Source of the DNA: a virus
IMG/VR virus record: IMGVR_UViG_3300008050_000363
Location: 1 to 22,265 of that record
Reading direction: 5' to 3' (one strand)
Length of the DNA stretch: 22,265 bases
Shown here: positions 22,239-22,265 of the stretch, one piece after another
How positions within the stretch are numbered: the first letter of the stretch is position 1
How the letters are laid out: each line of letters opens with the position of its first letter
Program-made: the position numbers and the translations under genes
The notes under the pieces: generated by a model
What the model saw: only the letters and a program-made list of their open reading frames with translations
Told to the model about the DNA's origin: nothing
Database searches by the model: none

Positions 22239-22265
22239 TGGGGTAACCAAGTTTTTTTATTAAGA

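Noticed and set aside
22224-22258. Plus-strand intrinsic terminator (hairpin then seven T)
   Set aside because: The stem next to the T run is AT-rich and is separated from it by 13 nt, and no plus-strand gene needs terminating here; kept only as part of the palindrome observation.
22160-22265. Possible tRNA or tRNA-like element (GGTTCGCGGACC recalls a T-arm)
   Set aside because: No acceptor stem, anticodon arm with T33, or D-arm could be placed on either strand.

Overview
The window is a dense late-gene segment of a tailed, contractile-tail (T4-like myovirus) genome. It is AT-rich, every supported gene lies on the minus strand, and intergenic gaps run from 1-nt overlaps (TAATG) to about 48 nt. 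Evidence for a T4-type phage is a recognisable gp25 baseplate wedge protein, a gp6/baseplate-J wedge protein, two gp5-like hub proteins, a separate spike protein and a gp55-like late sigma factor. Nearly all starts lack a Shine-Dalgarno sequence and have A-rich leaders instead. This fits a Bacteroidota (for example flavobacterial) host, but the host is an inference and no host gene is present.

Read in transcription order (high to low coordinates), the window starts with a palindrome-rich non-coding stretch (22175-22265). A set of small genes follows: two unknown proteins, an HD-domain phosphohydrolase, a one-TM membrane protein and the gp55-like sigma factor (22174-19725). Next come an unknown acidic protein and two tandem gp5-like hub proteins. 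These share a near-identical N-terminal block of about 245 residues but carry different C-terminal domains: a zincin-like one in the first and a zinc amidase in the second. After them are a beta-rich spike protein, a strongly hydrophobic helical protein and a small unknown protein (19698-13500).

The baseplate wedge genes gp25 and gp6 follow (13497-11201). Then come a 390-aa wedge or fibre protein, a 233-aa protein and a 1286-aa protein with a segment resembling the tail protein I family plus a LamG-like domain (11199-5417). The distal end holds four likely tail-tip or fibre proteins of 440, 234, 340 and 685 aa. The last two share a C-terminal module, and the last also has carbohydrate-binding-like and LamG-like domains. 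The left edge cuts a GIY-YIG (SegE-like) endonuclease gene.

Together the genes would build the baseplate and host-recognition apparatus, with late transcription driven by the encoded sigma factor. The main unusual points are the duplicated hub gene with swapped effector domains and a leader element (ATATTTATAA followed by an A-rich tract) repeated ahead of three genes. Others are a large gpI-like/LamG fusion in the place where T4 has gp7, and adjacent palindromes upstream of the first gene.
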